DNA of 64,000 bases, taken from the NCBI GenBank assembly GCA_019192545.1, contig JAHCMI010000033.1, positions 1-64,000 of the forward strand. The letters are read 5' to 3'. Made by a program: the position numbers and the translations under genes. How positions within the stretch are numbered: position 1 is the stretch's first letter; the number at the start of each line of letters is the position of its first letter. The notes beneath the pieces were generated by a model that searched no databases, was not told the DNA's origin, and saw only the letters and a program-made list of their open reading frames with translations. Of this stretch, positions 37,427 to 46,661 are shown one piece after another. The DNA is from Rivularia sp. MS3 (GTDB lineage: Bacteria; Cyanobacteriota; Cyanobacteriia; Cyanobacteriales; Nostocaceae).

Positions 37427-38206
37427 ATGTCCACTACCTTACTCACCAAAGAACTGAAGCATGAAATTTGGCAGTTATTGCGAGAATATCAGCAATCTCA
37501 GTCAGCCGAAGTTCGTAACAAACTGGTAAAGCTTAATTTTGGACTTGTAAGAAAAGAGGCTTACTACTGGATAAATCAATGCCACGAAAGTTTTGATGAC
37601 TTACTACAAGTTGGTTGTCTGGGCTTAATTCGTGCAATCGAAAGATTTGATATATCTAAAGGTCATGCCTTTAGTTCCTTTGCGATCCCATATATTCGCG
37701 GTGAAATTCAGCATTACCTTCGAGATAAAGGTGTGACTGTAAGAATACCAAGGCGTTGGCTGGCACTACAGCAGCAATCGGCAGGAGTTTCTCGTTCTCT
37801 GCGAGAAAAATATAATCGTCAACCTACCGACTCAGAAGTAGCCGCAGCATTGTCTATTTCTCTTGAAGAATGGCAAGAAATTAAATTAGCCTGGGTAAAT
37901 CGCGCTCCTTTAAGCTTAGACGTGCCTGTATACGATGGAGACGAAGGTTCGGCTAGTTTAGCAGAACTCGTTCCCGATCGCAGCTACCATAGTTTTCAAC
38001 TCGCACAGGAAGATCAATTACGCTTGCAACAAGCCCTACTTCAGCTAGAAAATCGTACTCGTCAAGTTTTAGAATTTGTATTTTTACACGATTTAACGCA
38101 AAAACAAGTGGCTGAAAGACTTGGTATCAGCGTAGTTACAGTTTCTCGCAGAGTAAAAAAAGGGCTTAATTCCCTCAAGCATCTAATGGTTTCAGCAGAG
38201 GATTAA
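37427..38206 (+). CDS. sigF: Group 3 RNA polymerase sigma factor SigF
   Basis: Alternative sigma factor. The 259 residues align well with cyanobacterial SigF: region 2 with KLNFGLVRKEAYYWINQC and DDLLQVGCLGLIRAIERFD, region 2.4 AFSSFAIPYIRGEIQHYLRDKG, region 3 RIPRRWLALQQQ, and region 4 LLQLENRTRQVLEFVFLHDLTQKQVAERLGISVVTVSRRVKKGL. In Synechocystis SigF is needed for type IV pili and phototaxis (established). A lipoprotein with PilP-like features lies 143 bases downstream on the same strand. Confidence 0.93.
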   Translation: MSTTLLTKELKHEIWQLLREYQQSQSAEVRNKLVKLNFGLVRKEAYYWINQCHESFDDLLQVGCLGLIRAIERFDISKGHAFSSFAIPYIRGEIQHYLRDKGVTVRIPRRWLALQQQSAGVSRSLREKYNRQPTDSEVAAALSISLEEWQEIKLAWVNRAPLSLDVPVYDGDEGSASLAELVPDRSYHSFQLAQEDQLRLQQALLQLENRTRQVLEFVFLHDLTQKQVAERLGISVVTVSRRVKKGLNSLKHLMVSAED

Positions 38207-38349
38207 TCAAACATGCATAACGCTGTATAAAATAATTCTCAATCTCAAAAAATTAGGTTATAACTGTATCAGATTTCACTTTTGATAAAACTTTCAATCA
38301 AATTGATTTCATTTATTCAAAATTATTTGTCTTCTCTTGAGAATGGCTA

Positions 38350-39300
38350 ATGGGTAGACGTTTAACAATCACAATTGCATCTATTTTAGCTTTGGCGATC
38401 GCCGGGTGTTCTGGTGAAGAGGAACAAGTAGAGACTGTTGCTCCCACCCCCAACGAAACGGCTGAAAATAACCAAGGCAAGACAACCGAGGATTTTAAAG
38501 ATCCAGTGGTGCCAGCGAAGCAAAATCCTACTATCGCTAAGGCTCCTTCGACTTTAATTCAACCGACAAATCCAACGGAACGAGTAGGAGTAGTATCGAA
38601 AGGGCGTAGCGACCCGTTTGACGATATTCTACCTCCTGTAAAGTTTGCGACTAAAAAGCCCGCAGCTTCTGTTGCAAACAACCGGAAAAAAGCCGTTCCT
38701 GTATTGCCTCCTCTACCATCTTCTAATAGAAGAATTGCATCTAGACGGCGACGTCCCCGCAGTGCGGTAATTTCTGCTACTACGGGAGGAAATTCAAGAA
38801 ATATTAGCAGAAGTTCTAGCTCGACGAGGGCTACTCCAAAAAATCCTCAACAAACAGTCAAAAAACCTAATTCAAACGTTAATTCTGGTAGCGCGGCTTC
38901 AGTTCCAGTTGTACCGAAAGTATTGCCCGGAGTAGTACCGCAACCAGACCTTGCATCTGTTTTACCACCGCCACCACAACCGAAGTTAGCCCAAGCTGTT
39001 TTAGTTTCGGGTGTAGTTCAAGTAGGAAATCGTCCTCAAGCAATTATTAAAGTACCCAGCGAACCGACTAGTCGCTACGTTCAAGCGGGACAACGCTTAG
39101 CAAGCGGATTACTTGTTAAAAGAATTGAAATGAACGAAGGTTCTGAGCCAGTTGTGATTTTAGAACAATATGGTATTGAAGTGGCGAGAATGGTTGGAGA
39201 AGCACCGATGGGAGGAAATGAACCAGCTACGGCTTCTACAGAAAATTCTGTTTCAAGATTACCATCATTATCAAAATCTACATCTATTGGGGCTTCATAA
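38350..39300 (+). CDS. Proline-rich lipoprotein with PilP/GspC-like features
   Basis: 316 residues. The signal peptide MGRRLTITIASILALAIAGC ends in a lipobox with Cys20. A disordered, Pro/Ser/Arg-rich region carries GRSDPFDDILPPV (about 85-97). In PilP and GspC proteins an RDPF-type motif precedes a linker and a small beta domain; here the C-terminal part (about 215-285), VLVSGVVQVGNRPQAIIKVP to RYVQAGQRLASGLLVKRIE, has the strand pattern of such a domain, including the 'GVVQVGNR' start. So it may be the inner-membrane lipoprotein of the type IV pilus alignment complex. The family link is inference from motifs. It follows sigF, a pilus regulator in relatives. Confidence 0.6.
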   Translation: MGRRLTITIASILALAIAGCSGEEEQVETVAPTPNETAENNQGKTTEDFKDPVVPAKQNPTIAKAPSTLIQPTNPTERVGVVSKGRSDPFDDILPPVKFATKKPAASVANNRKKAVPVLPPLPSSNRRIASRRRRPRSAVISATTGGNSRNISRSSSSTRATPKNPQQTVKKPNSNVNSGSAASVPVVPKVLPGVVPQPDLASVLPPPPQPKLAQAVLVSGVVQVGNRPQAIIKVPSEPTSRYVQAGQRLASGLLVKRIEMNEGSEPVVILEQYGIEVARMVGEAPMGGNEPATASTENSVSRLPSLSKSTSIGAS

Positions 39301-39428
39301 ATTTACCTGAAAGGGATATTTAAGATGCGACTTTAGTCAAGACTGATAGATAGTATTTAATCGTGGTAGGTTGAGCGTAATTCATTCCTTTGATATCCGA
39401 AGGAATATCTTACAGGGTAAGTAAAAAT

Positions 39429-39674
39429 ATGAATACAAGGGAAAAAGTTGTATTTGCTGGTTTACCTTTGACAGTCTACCGCGAGATTGCCGCTCATTTA
39501 GGAACTGTTACTGGCATAAAAGTAGAATTAATTCCTCAAACTTCTCAAGAATTTGACTACAACCAAAGCCAAGTCGATGGTTTATGGATTGATTATAGTT
39601 CAAATTCTAATTCCCAAACCAGGCAATGGGTAAAGCAAATCCTGGATTATTATCAGCATCGCTACGATGTCTAA
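39429..39674 (+). CDS. Small conserved protein of unknown function
   Basis: 81 residues from ATG 39429 (MNTREKVVFAGLPLTVYREIAAHLGTVTG...). An in-frame TTG at 39390 would add an unlikely N-terminus. The pattern is alternating beta and alpha (VVFAGLPLTVYREIAAHL, GIKVELIP, GLWIDYS, RQWVKQILDYYQHRY), so a compact globular fold. No signal peptide, membrane helix or metal motif. Same strand as the PilP-like gene, 128 bases downstream. I do not recognise the family. Confidence 0.65.
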   Translation: MNTREKVVFAGLPLTVYREIAAHLGTVTGIKVELIPQTSQEFDYNQSQVDGLWIDYSSNSNSQTRQWVKQILDYYQHRYDV

Positions 39675-39707
39675 TAGCTAGTTGTTTACAGACAAATTAT
39701 TATAATT

Positions 39708-39744
39708 TACAACCTCTCTTCTTTTTAGTTGAGAGGATTTTGCA
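39708..39744 (+). terminator. Possible hairpin terminator
   Basis: AACCTCTC and GAGAGGATT pair across a T-rich loop about 35 bases after the small gene, followed by TTTG. The stem is six to seven pairs, so support is modest. Confidence 0.45.
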
Positions 39745-40038
39745 TTGTCTTAAAGACCTTGAATTTTTTATTTTATATAGCGCGGCTTAATTGTACTTCA
39801 ACTCTGATGGAATGTAAGCAGCCACACATAAGCACGCAAGCAGCATTACAGAGAATCTTCACACTGCTTGAGGCGAATAACATTACATCTGTTTTCCCAC
39901 TCAAGTGTAACTGTATCCACAGCATCTGACGAAATATAACATCAATGGGAAATACCCAAAAAGCAGTCGATGAGTGATTTTAGTACGCTACTCAAATCGT
40001 AAATACAGCATATTTTCTATTTGTGAGGTACATTCTTA

Positions 40039-40072
40039 AACGGGCAGGATGCCCGTACCACAAAATTTTTAT
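40039..40072. repeat. Small palindromic repeat (GGGCAGGATGCCC)
   Basis: ACGGGCAGGATGCCCGT is a six-pair hairpin followed by ACCACAAAATTTTT. This wording (gcagg-atgcc with CCACAA) is a short repeat I recall from many cyanobacterial intergenic regions. The surrounding 39745-40297 region has no gene that I can support. Confidence 0.5.
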
Positions 40073-40297
40073 CATATAAGGGCAGTACCTTATCTACTTG
40101 CAAAGCGCTGTAAATAAATAGTCTACAGACTAATACTAATTATAATGTTAATCTAATTACACTTAAAGACAGCATAAAATTATGTTTTAATCAAAACAAC
40201 AATTTATGCAACCAAATACAGATACAGTGCGGTAAACTTGCAAACAAGATCGTGCAAATAATACTACGACTGCTATCAGTTTCAGGCATCACTCACA

Positions 40298-43195
40298 ATG
40301 GAACAGTGGCAATTTCTGATACAGAAAGAAGGCGAACGTACTTGGCATCCTTTAGAGAAGCCAAGAATAGAAATTATGGAAGGTCGGTATCGAGTAGTTG
40401 CTCGTTCCAACCGTGTTAATACGGACGTAGAGGTGCGAGTAACTCACTCTTCTCCGTTGGAGGTTCCACCTAGAAGGCGCATTCAAAAGCGAAGACGACG
40501 TATAAATTCCGAAGGATTGACAGCTGTAATTCCTTTTACCTATCTCAAGTCAGGAATTTGGGAATTACAATGCTCTGGCGATTTAATGTCCGATCTTCTT
40601 GGTGCGTCTTGGCAATATACTGTGAGTCTGGCTGTTATACCTTCTCAAGTTGAGGCAAAGGTAGTTTCTAAAAAATTAGATCGTAATTTAGAGAGCCAGC
40701 ATAAAGTTGACAGCACAGATACAAAAGCAAATCAAACTAAATCCAACATCCCAGATATTAAACCTAGCCGTTATTCTTCAACTTCATCTAAAGATATAAA
40801 AACAAACGATGCTGGGTTAATATCTTCTATATCTATAGAAGCTGCGAATAAAATAAGTCCGGTTGGCAAAACAGGAAAAATAAGTTCAACTCCTGGGAAT
40901 ACAGCTAAGAAAAATTCTTTAGATAGATCGACTAGCGATAATAAAGAAAAATTACGAGATTCGCTTAAAGCTGCTGCCGAGAAAAAAAAGGCTACTAGCA
41001 AAAAGCCCCCGACAAAATCGAATCAAAGTTCCCAAAAGATAACAAACTCTGCTCGAATTTCACCGGCAAAAACTGTTAATGCTTCATCATCTCGAAAACA
41101 GCCTTTTAAATCTAATGCCATCTCAAATAAAACCGTTAATACAAAATCGGTTCAAGAATCCTTAGAAAAGTCTAAAGCTAAATTAAATAAAACCGTTAGC
41201 AAAAAATCAGTACAAACATCATCAAACAAGCCAAAAACCTCAAATAAAAAAGACCTTAGCAAACAGCCTGTTAGGCAAGAAGTTACAGCTATAGTTGAAC
41301 AAAGTTCTAATCCGGTAAGAGTTAAAGGGGATACAGCAGAGCAAATTCTCCAAAATTTGATGGAGTTAGCTTTACCGTCTTCGGAGCCTTTACTTCCCGA
41401 TCGCAATATTGAAGATAATCTTAAAGTCCCGCCACCTTTACCGTTACTAATAACTTTAGATAAAAATAGCTTTGTAGCTAGTTGGGGAAGCACTATTACA
41501 CTCCAAGGAGAAATTGCTGTTAAAGAAACAACACAGCAAATTAAGCAGATTGCCAAGGCTGAAGTACAGATTGAACTGCGATCGCCGCAAAGTTCTCAAC
41601 TATTACAATCTTTTCGCTTACCTAACCCTAACAAATCTCTACCGTTTGCCATAGCGACTTTAATTAATATTCCCGAGGAATGTGCTTCTAAGTTAATTTT
41701 GGGAGAAGTTAAGTTATACGGGATAATTTCCAATCAAGGAGTTGTTGAATTATTAGCAAGTCAGTCTTTTACAATTACGGCAGAAATTAAAGAGCTATTA
41801 GCGATTACTGTTGCTAATCCTAAAGGTGAATTAGAAAAATTTGCTTATTCCACAGCAAAATTATCTGAACGAAATGCACCTCAAACTTTGGAAGAGTCAG
41901 CTACGCTAGATTTAGAACTTTTTAATTTAGTAAAAGCAGTAAAGCCAGAAGAACAGTCGGTAGCAGGAGTACCATTAACCAAAAAATCTCTCCCACCTCG
42001 TATAGATGCTCGAAAGCTTCGGAGAAAGGTTGCCACACATTCACTAAAGTTACCAAATGTCCCTGGTTATCAAGAGAAAATTGATGAATACATTAATTAT
42101 GGACATATCGAAGCAGTTTCTAGTTCGGCTGCTACTGGTACTAGTTTTCCTTACTTACGAAAGTCAAAGCCAATAAATCGCTCTACCGTTGAAGTTGATG
42201 CAAATGTTTACGATACACAGCAAGCCGCATACAGAAACGTTACCGATAATCAAAACATCACTGAAACATCACTTCCAGTGGATGATACTTCTGTGGATAA
42301 TACTTCTCAAGCAGAATTAATTGTCGATCGACCAAAAGAAGATAATTATTTAGAGTTTGAAGAATCAGTTACTTCAAGAAATTCCGAATTTATCGCAGCA
42401 GAAAATCTCAATACATCTCCTTTAATTAGACAATGGATGCTTTCTCAGGGATATTCCGTACCCGAACCAATTGACGTTGAATACGAAGATTATGATATTG
42501 AGATAAGTCAGGGCATTTCCGTACAACAGACTTCGCAAAATGCAAACGCGCAAACGAACGATAATTCTCAAGCATTACATCAAGAGAAAGCACAAATAGA
42601 TACACAAGCCATAGCATCGACTTATTTGTCTATTTCCACTTCTTCTGGGTGGCAAGTGAATCAAATTGCAGCACCATCAAATCAAACTGCTCAAGAAATT
42701 GTAGTAGATGATACGGATATTTTTGCCGATAACATATTAACAACAGAAAATACTCAATTGAATCAGCCTGTAAACCATCCGGCAGAAAATGCATCAACCT
42801 CAGCACTGACAATAAGTAGTCGTAAAATAGAAGAATTGCCTACTCCCGAACTTTATATAGCAAAAAAAGAACTTGTATCGGGTAAATCCTTGAATGTACG
42901 AATTCGTCTGCCACAGGGAAATTCTCATCTGGCCGTTAAATTGTGGGTAGAAGATTGTCATACAAGGCAATTACTTGATGGTCCTCATTTGTTGAGCAAT
43001 TTCACACCTAATAAAAACCAAGATTTAGAAATAGTAACTAAATTAAACATTCCTTTCGGTTGTTTAGAAATTCGCCTCGAAGCAATCGCTGTGAATACAA
43101 GTACTTTACACGAAAGCCATAAATTTACCATTCAACGTACTGTAATTCCTCCAGACTTGCCTAATATTCAATTAGACGCAATGCTTGGCATGTAA
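40298..43195 (+). CDS. Large Lys/Ser-rich protein of unknown function
   Basis: 965 residues. The N-terminal domain (1-125, MEQWQFLIQKEGERTWHPLE to LLGASWQYTVSLAVI) is globular with beta strands and an Arg-rich loop (RRRIQKRRRR). Residues about 130-370 are disordered and rich in Lys, Ser, Asn and Thr. A second beta region (about 385-500) includes ITLDKNSFVASWGSTITLQGE, Ig-like in pattern. After another acidic disordered stretch a C-terminal Ig-like domain (LPTPELYIAKKELVSGKSLNVRIRLP...) ends the protein. The three beta domains have related sense: each carries a 'strength/gradient' type sequence. No signal peptide or enzyme motif. I do not recognise the family. Confidence 0.75.
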   Translation: MEQWQFLIQKEGERTWHPLEKPRIEIMEGRYRVVARSNRVNTDVEVRVTHSSPLEVPPRRRIQKRRRRINSEGLTAVIPFTYLKSGIWELQCSGDLMSDLLGASWQYTVSLAVIPSQVEAKVVSKKLDRNLESQHKVDSTDTKANQTKSNIPDIKPSRYSSTSSKDIKTNDAGLISSISIEAANKISPVGKTGKISSTPGNTAKKNSLDRSTSDNKEKLRDSLKAAAEKKKATSKKPPTKSNQSSQKITNSARISPAKTVNASSSRKQPFKSNAISNKTVNTKSVQESLEKSKAKLNKTVSKKSVQTSSNKPKTSNKKDLSKQPVRQEVTAIVEQSSNPVRVKGDTAEQILQNLMELALPSSEPLLPDRNIEDNLKVPPPLPLLITLDKNSFVASWGSTITLQGEIAVKETTQQIKQIAKAEVQIELRSPQSSQLLQSFRLPNPNKSLPFAIATLINIPEECASKLILGEVKLYGIISNQGVVELLASQSFTITAEIKELLAITVANPKGELEKFAYSTAKLSERNAPQTLEESATLDLELFNLVKAVKPEEQSVAGVPLTKKSLPPRIDARKLRRKVATHSLKLPNVPGYQEKIDEYINYGHIEAVSSSAATGTSFPYLRKSKPINRSTVEVDANVYDTQQAAYRNVTDNQNITETSLPVDDTSVDNTSQAELIVDRPKEDNYLEFEESVTSRNSEFIAAENLNTSPLIRQWMLSQGYSVPEPIDVEYEDYDIEISQGISVQQTSQNANAQTNDNSQALHQEKAQIDTQAIASTYLSISTSSGWQVNQIAAPSNQTAQEIVVDDTDIFADNILTTENTQLNQPVNHPAENASTSALTISSRKIEELPTPELYIAKKELVSGKSLNVRIRLPQGNSHLAVKLWVEDCHTRQLLDGPHLLSNFTPNKNQDLEIVTKLNIPFGCLEIRLEAIAVNTSTLHESHKFTIQRTVIPPDLPNIQLDAMLGM

Positions 43196-43349
43196 TAGAA
43201 AATTAGGAATCAACAAGGGCTGTTAATAACCGTTAAAGACTTTCGTTAAAACACTTTGTGTTAAAAATATGTACAATTTTGCCTTAAGACGGTGCAAATT
43301 GCAGTAAGCTCGTGTTGAATTGTAATCCGATTTTATAGGAGGTTTTACT

Positions 43350-43460
43350 GTGGCTGCATCTTTTCTGCCATCCGTCCTCGTTCCTTTAACTGGTCTTATT
43401 TTCCCGGCTGTAACAATGGCATTTATGCTTTTGTACATGGAACGCGATGATATCGGTTAA
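43350..43460 (+). CDS. psaI: Photosystem I subunit VIII (PsaI)
   Basis: A 36-residue membrane peptide of PSI, thought to support PsaL and trimer formation. The GTG start at 43350 gives [19 protein letters not shown] and ends [13 protein letters not shown]: one membrane helix followed by a charged stromal end with YMERDD, the PsaI pattern (FLYIE-D in others). TAGGAGG eight bases upstream strongly supports this start. It is convergent with psbJ; a bidirectional terminator at 43564 lies between them. Too short for a normal open-frame cutoff. Confidence 0.85.
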   Translation: MAASFLPSVLVPLTGLIFPAVTMAFMLLYMERDDIG

Positions 43461-43563
43461 GTTTTGGCTTAAATAGATAACAAGCACGAAGCTGTTGCCT
43501 TTGAATTTAGTACATTCTTATGGTTATGGCATTCTGCTTATTTTTTTCCAACTTACGATCGAC

Positions 43564-43598
43564 AAAAACCGCCCATCTAAAACAGATGGGCGGTTTTT
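43564..43598. terminator. Strong bidirectional terminator psaI / psbJ
   Basis: AAAAACCGCCCATCT (43564-43578) and AGATGGGCGGTTTTT (43584-43598) pair perfectly over 15 bases around AAAAC. The flanking A and T runs make it a terminator in both directions: about 100 bases after psaI and 45 bases after psbJ. Confidence 0.95.
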
Positions 43599-43643
43599 AT
43601 ATGCTAATTTCTAATCAAAATATTAGAAAAAATCGGACTATTT

Positions 43644-43763
43644 TTAAATTGAAGAACCGACTCCAGCATAGGCACCATAAAAGAAAATGCCTAAAACAGT
43701 AATTACGCCCAATCCAGCGATTGTAGCAACAACCCACAGGGGAATTCTTCCGCCTCCAGACAT
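43644..43763 (-). CDS. psbJ: Photosystem II protein PsbJ
   Basis: 39-residue single-span PSII subunit near the QB plastoquinone exchange site. Reading the minus strand gives [20 protein letters not shown]...[15 protein letters not shown], a near-consensus PsbJ. AAGGAGG lies about 14 bases before the ATG. It is the last gene of psbE-psbF-psbL-psbJ, with an 84-base spacer after psbL, and is followed by a strong terminator. Confidence 0.95.
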   Translation of the reverse strand: MSGGGRIPLWVVATIAGLGVITVLGIFFYGAYAGVGSSI

Positions 43764-43847
43764 GATATTAACTTGCCTCCTTAATCACAACATCGAGCAA
43801 CTAAATAAAAAATGATTAATTAATAGATTAATCCCAGACCAGTAAAC

Positions 43848-43967
43848 TTAGTTAAAGAAGTAACTGGAAAAAAGAATCCCTAAAACAAACACTAGTAGTA
43901 GTCCAAGGAATAAGGATGTCCTGTTTAACTCTACCGGTTGACTATTGGGATTAGTATTTCTATCCAT
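43848..43967 (-). CDS. psbL: Photosystem II protein PsbL
   Basis: 39-residue single-span subunit at the PSII monomer interface, needed for electron flow through QA. The minus strand reads [20 protein letters not shown] then [19 protein letters not shown], fully typical. TAGGAG seven bases before the ATG overlaps the psbF stop codon, so psbF and psbL are closely coupled (9-base gap). Confidence 0.96.
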   Translation of the reverse strand: MDRNTNPNSQPVELNRTSLFLGLLLVFVLGILFSSYFFN

Positions 43968-43976
43968 GAATAACTC

Positions 43977-44117
<141 letters not shown>

Positions 44118-44123
44118 TTAAAA

Positions 44124-44372
44124 CTAATTTCGGGTAAATACGTCAACTTGATTTTTAGCTTCAAAACGGTCATTCACTAATGGCACTTCTTGCCTTTCCT
44201 GGGTGAAATAGGTATCTGGACGAGGGGTACCAAATGCATCGTATGCTAATCCGGTGCTAACAAACAACCAACCTGCAATAAACAATGCAGGAATTGTGAT
44301 GCTGTGAATTACCCAGTAACGAATACTAGTAATAATGTCTGAAAACGGACGTTCTCCGGTAGTTCCACTCAT
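44124..44372 (-). CDS. psbE: Cytochrome b559 subunit alpha
   Basis: 82-residue PSII subunit that forms cytochrome b559 with PsbF. It reads [20 protein letters not shown] and [25 protein letters not shown], with the haem ligand His in [11 protein letters not shown], then the lumenal tail with [17 protein letters not shown]. First gene of psbEFLJ; ycf48 lies upstream on the same strand after 127 bases, the usual cyanobacterial order. Confidence 0.97.
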   Translation of the reverse strand: MSGTTGERPFSDIITSIRYWVIHSITIPALFIAGWLFVSTGLAYDAFGTPRPDTYFTQERQEVPLVNDRFEAKNQVDVFTRN

Positions 44373-44499
44373 TTGCTTAACCTATCAAAACATCAAGTAT
44401 GTGTTTATTATCCTACAAAGTTAAGAAAGAGTTACAAGTTGCAACAAATTCTCATAATTAAGGATAAATATTCACGCCTAATTTGTCCTCTGAATCATC

Positions 44500-45522
44500 T
44501 TAAGCTGCGGATGACTCTGATGACGGTGCAATATCAGGCTGATACTTCAATAAAAAGCCCCGGTCTCCGATAATAAATCCTTTCTTGGGAGATAAGAAAA
44601 CTATTTTGTAAAAATTTGTTGCGACATCTTCTACATCGCGATCTTTTTCCCAAGTTTCTCCTCCATCGGTGCTACGAAGCAAATTCGCACTACCTCCGCT
44701 CAGCCAAATTTCGGATGGGGTACGGTAAGCTAAATCGAGCAAACCCCAACTAGTCGATAATTCTGGATATTGAGCATCAAGCCATTCTTCTAAACTATTT
44801 GGTTCGCTAAATTGGACTTGTCCGCCTCTTGCTAGCATCCACATTTGCCCATTTTGAGCAAAACCCATGTTTTCGACTTTGCGAGAACTACTGCGGTTGT
44901 GCTGAACCCAAGCATTTTGTCCTGGTTCCCAAGTAGAGTAAAAGTTACCTTTACCGGAAACAGCAATATATTTACCATCCTCGGAGCGTTCAATATTGCG
45001 GACAACTCCTACAGATTCTGCTACTTGCGCTCTCCAGTTTTTACCGCCATCTTCAGTTTTATATATTGCTCCGACATCGGTAGCCATTTCAGCTTGATTG
45101 TCACCCAAAGCCACTATATTTACTGGATTTCCGGGTAATTTTTCGCTTAAAGGAATGCTCGTCCAAGTTTTACCTTCATCGCTAGTGTGTAACAAAATCG
45201 AAGGTTCGGCGGCAATCCATCCTTCGTTTCCATGAAAATCAATTGCATTGAAACGGTAATTTTCATCACCCACCTGCAAAGCAATCGGATTCCAGGTTTC
45301 CCCAGCATCTTTTGTTTCTAGCAGGGTGGCTTTATTGCCAACAATGAAACCATGATTGGGGTCATCGGTAAAAGCAATATCAAACAGCTTGGAATCAGTA
45401 GGCAAGGAAATTACTTCCCAAGGGTTGTAACTCATGGAAGGAACGCTACTGCAACCGAAACACATTAGAGCGATCGCCAACAGTGCTATTATTCGTCTTC
45501 CAATTCTCATAATTGGCAACAT
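44500..45522 (-). CDS. ycf48: Photosystem II assembly factor Ycf48 (HCF136 family)
   Basis: Lumenal seven-bladed propeller that binds newly made D1 and helps build the PSII reaction centre. The 340 residues start with a lipoprotein signal (IIALLAIALMCFGCSS) and continue YNPWEVISLPTDSKLFDIAF, FIVGNKATLLETKDAGETW, repeated Asp-box-like TxDGGxTW motifs (TEDGGKNW, STDGGETWE) and the conserved Arg patch region. It lies between rubA and psbEFLJ on the same strand, an arrangement conserved in cyanobacteria. ATG 45522 and ATG 45510 are both possible starts. Confidence 0.95.
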   Translation of the reverse strand: MLPIMRIGRRIIALLAIALMCFGCSSVPSMSYNPWEVISLPTDSKLFDIAFTDDPNHGFIVGNKATLLETKDAGETWNPIALQVGDENYRFNAIDFHGNEGWIAAEPSILLHTSDEGKTWTSIPLSEKLPGNPVNIVALGDNQAEMATDVGAIYKTEDGGKNWRAQVAESVGVVRNIERSEDGKYIAVSGKGNFYSTWEPGQNAWVQHNRSSSRKVENMGFAQNGQMWMLARGGQVQFSEPNSLEEWLDAQYPELSTSWGLLDLAYRTPSEIWLSGGSANLLRSTDGGETWEKDRDVEDVATNFYKIVFLSPKKGFIIGDRGFLLKYQPDIAPSSESSAA

Positions 45523-45768
45523 TTGTATCAGTTTAGTTTCGATTAATTTTCTTAAGAAAGCGTATTGAAAGCTTTTCTAGCTGCAAATAAATTATGTGCC
45601 TAGCTTTACAAGCGAACAGTGCGGTATTGCGGGTTTACACGTTAGCTCATATAACGGTGCGCGTTCCCGTGTAACGGACTGAATCCCCATGCGAGCCATT
45701 AGCGGAGCTTGTCCGCGCTGACATAGGCAATCTTTTCGAGTGTAACTTTTCAAGACAAACGGAATTAC

Positions 45769-46104
45769 TTATTTTAAGCCATACAGACTAATGAAAAATA
45801 AGAAACCAAGAGCCAAAGCACCGAAAATCAAAATATTTTTTTGACCGGGTGTCAGTTTATTAACGCCTAATCCGTAGCCCAAATTTTCTGAAAAACCGGA
45901 AGCCGTACCGGCTGGACCAACATTTTCAAATGCTTTCTTTTTAGCAGTACAAACCGGACAGCGCCAGGTTATAGGTAATTCTGCAAAAGCAGTATTCGGG
46001 GGTATGTTATGACTATCGTCTCCTTTTTGGGGTTCGTAGACGTAACCACAGGCACGACATTCATAGCGGTCTAACTCGGTATTTTCAACAACTTGTTCGC
46101 TCAT
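45769..46104 (-). CDS. rubA: Membrane-anchored rubredoxin RubA
   Basis: Thylakoid rubredoxin required for PSII (and PSI) assembly in cyanobacteria and plants. The rubredoxin domain has YECRACGYVYEPQKGDD and WRCPVCTAKKKAF, so all four iron-binding cysteines are present (two CxxC-type knuckles). After a linker one membrane helix (NILIFGALALGFLFFISLYGLK) anchors the C-terminus. 111 residues, normal for RubA. First gene of the rubA-ycf48-psbEFLJ group, divergent from ndhC with about 190 bases between. Confidence 0.95.
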   Translation of the reverse strand: MSEQVVENTELDRYECRACGYVYEPQKGDDSHNIPPNTAFAELPITWRCPVCTAKKKAFENVGPAGTASGFSENLGYGLGVNKLTPGQKNILIFGALALGFLFFISLYGLK

Positions 46105-46298
46105 AATGCCAAACAGGGCAAAGCTTAAATATACGTTAAAAATTATGACATAATTGTCGGGTATTTCTATGAAAAGCGAAAAGTAATCAAATCTTTTAAT
46201 GGGTCTGTTTTCTAAGTTCCAGAACCGTCAAATCGATATAATGTAAGAATGTTAAAGAAAATTACGAAAATTACGTCAATAACGGATTTGTATTTATT

Positions 46299-46661
46299 GT
46301 GTTTGTCCTGAGCGGTTACGAATACCTTCTAGCCTTCTTAATAGTGTGCAGCTTGGTGCCTGCACTAGCTTTATCTGCTTCTAAGCTTCTGCGACCGAGC
46401 AGTCGTAGTCCCGAACGGCGCACCACTTATGAATCTGGCATGGAACCCATCGGTGGAGCCTGGATTCAGTTCAATATTCGCTACTATATGTTTGCACTGG
46501 TGTTCGTGGTCTTTGATGTTGAGACCGTGTTCCTATATCCTTGGGCAGTTGCCTTCCATCGTCTAGGTTTACTAGCTTTTATTGAAGCGCTCGTTTTTAT
46601 CGCAATTCTCGTAATTGCCCTCGTGTACGCATGGCGTAAAGGAGCTTTGGAATGGTCTTAG
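46299..46661 (+). CDS. ndhC: NDH-1 subunit 3 (NdhC)
   Basis: Membrane subunit of the photosynthetic complex I used in cyclic electron flow, respiration and CO2 uptake. 120 residues with three membrane helices; landmarks [40 protein letters not shown]. The start is GTG at 46299 ([11 protein letters not shown]). It overlaps ndhK by ten bases. Confidence 0.96.
   Translation: MFVLSGYEYLLAFLIVCSLVPALALSASKLLRPSSRSPERRTTYESGMEPIGGAWIQFNIRYYMFALVFVVFDVETVFLYPWAVAFHRLGLLAFIEALVFIAILVIALVYAWRKGALEWS

Noticed and set aside
39729..39929. 66-codon frame after the small conserved gene
   Set aside because: Starts inside a terminator-like hairpin, has no plausible start context and no domain-like sequence.
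43520..43702. 60-codon frame across the psaI/psbJ terminator
   Set aside because: It is made of the terminator and the reverse of psbJ.
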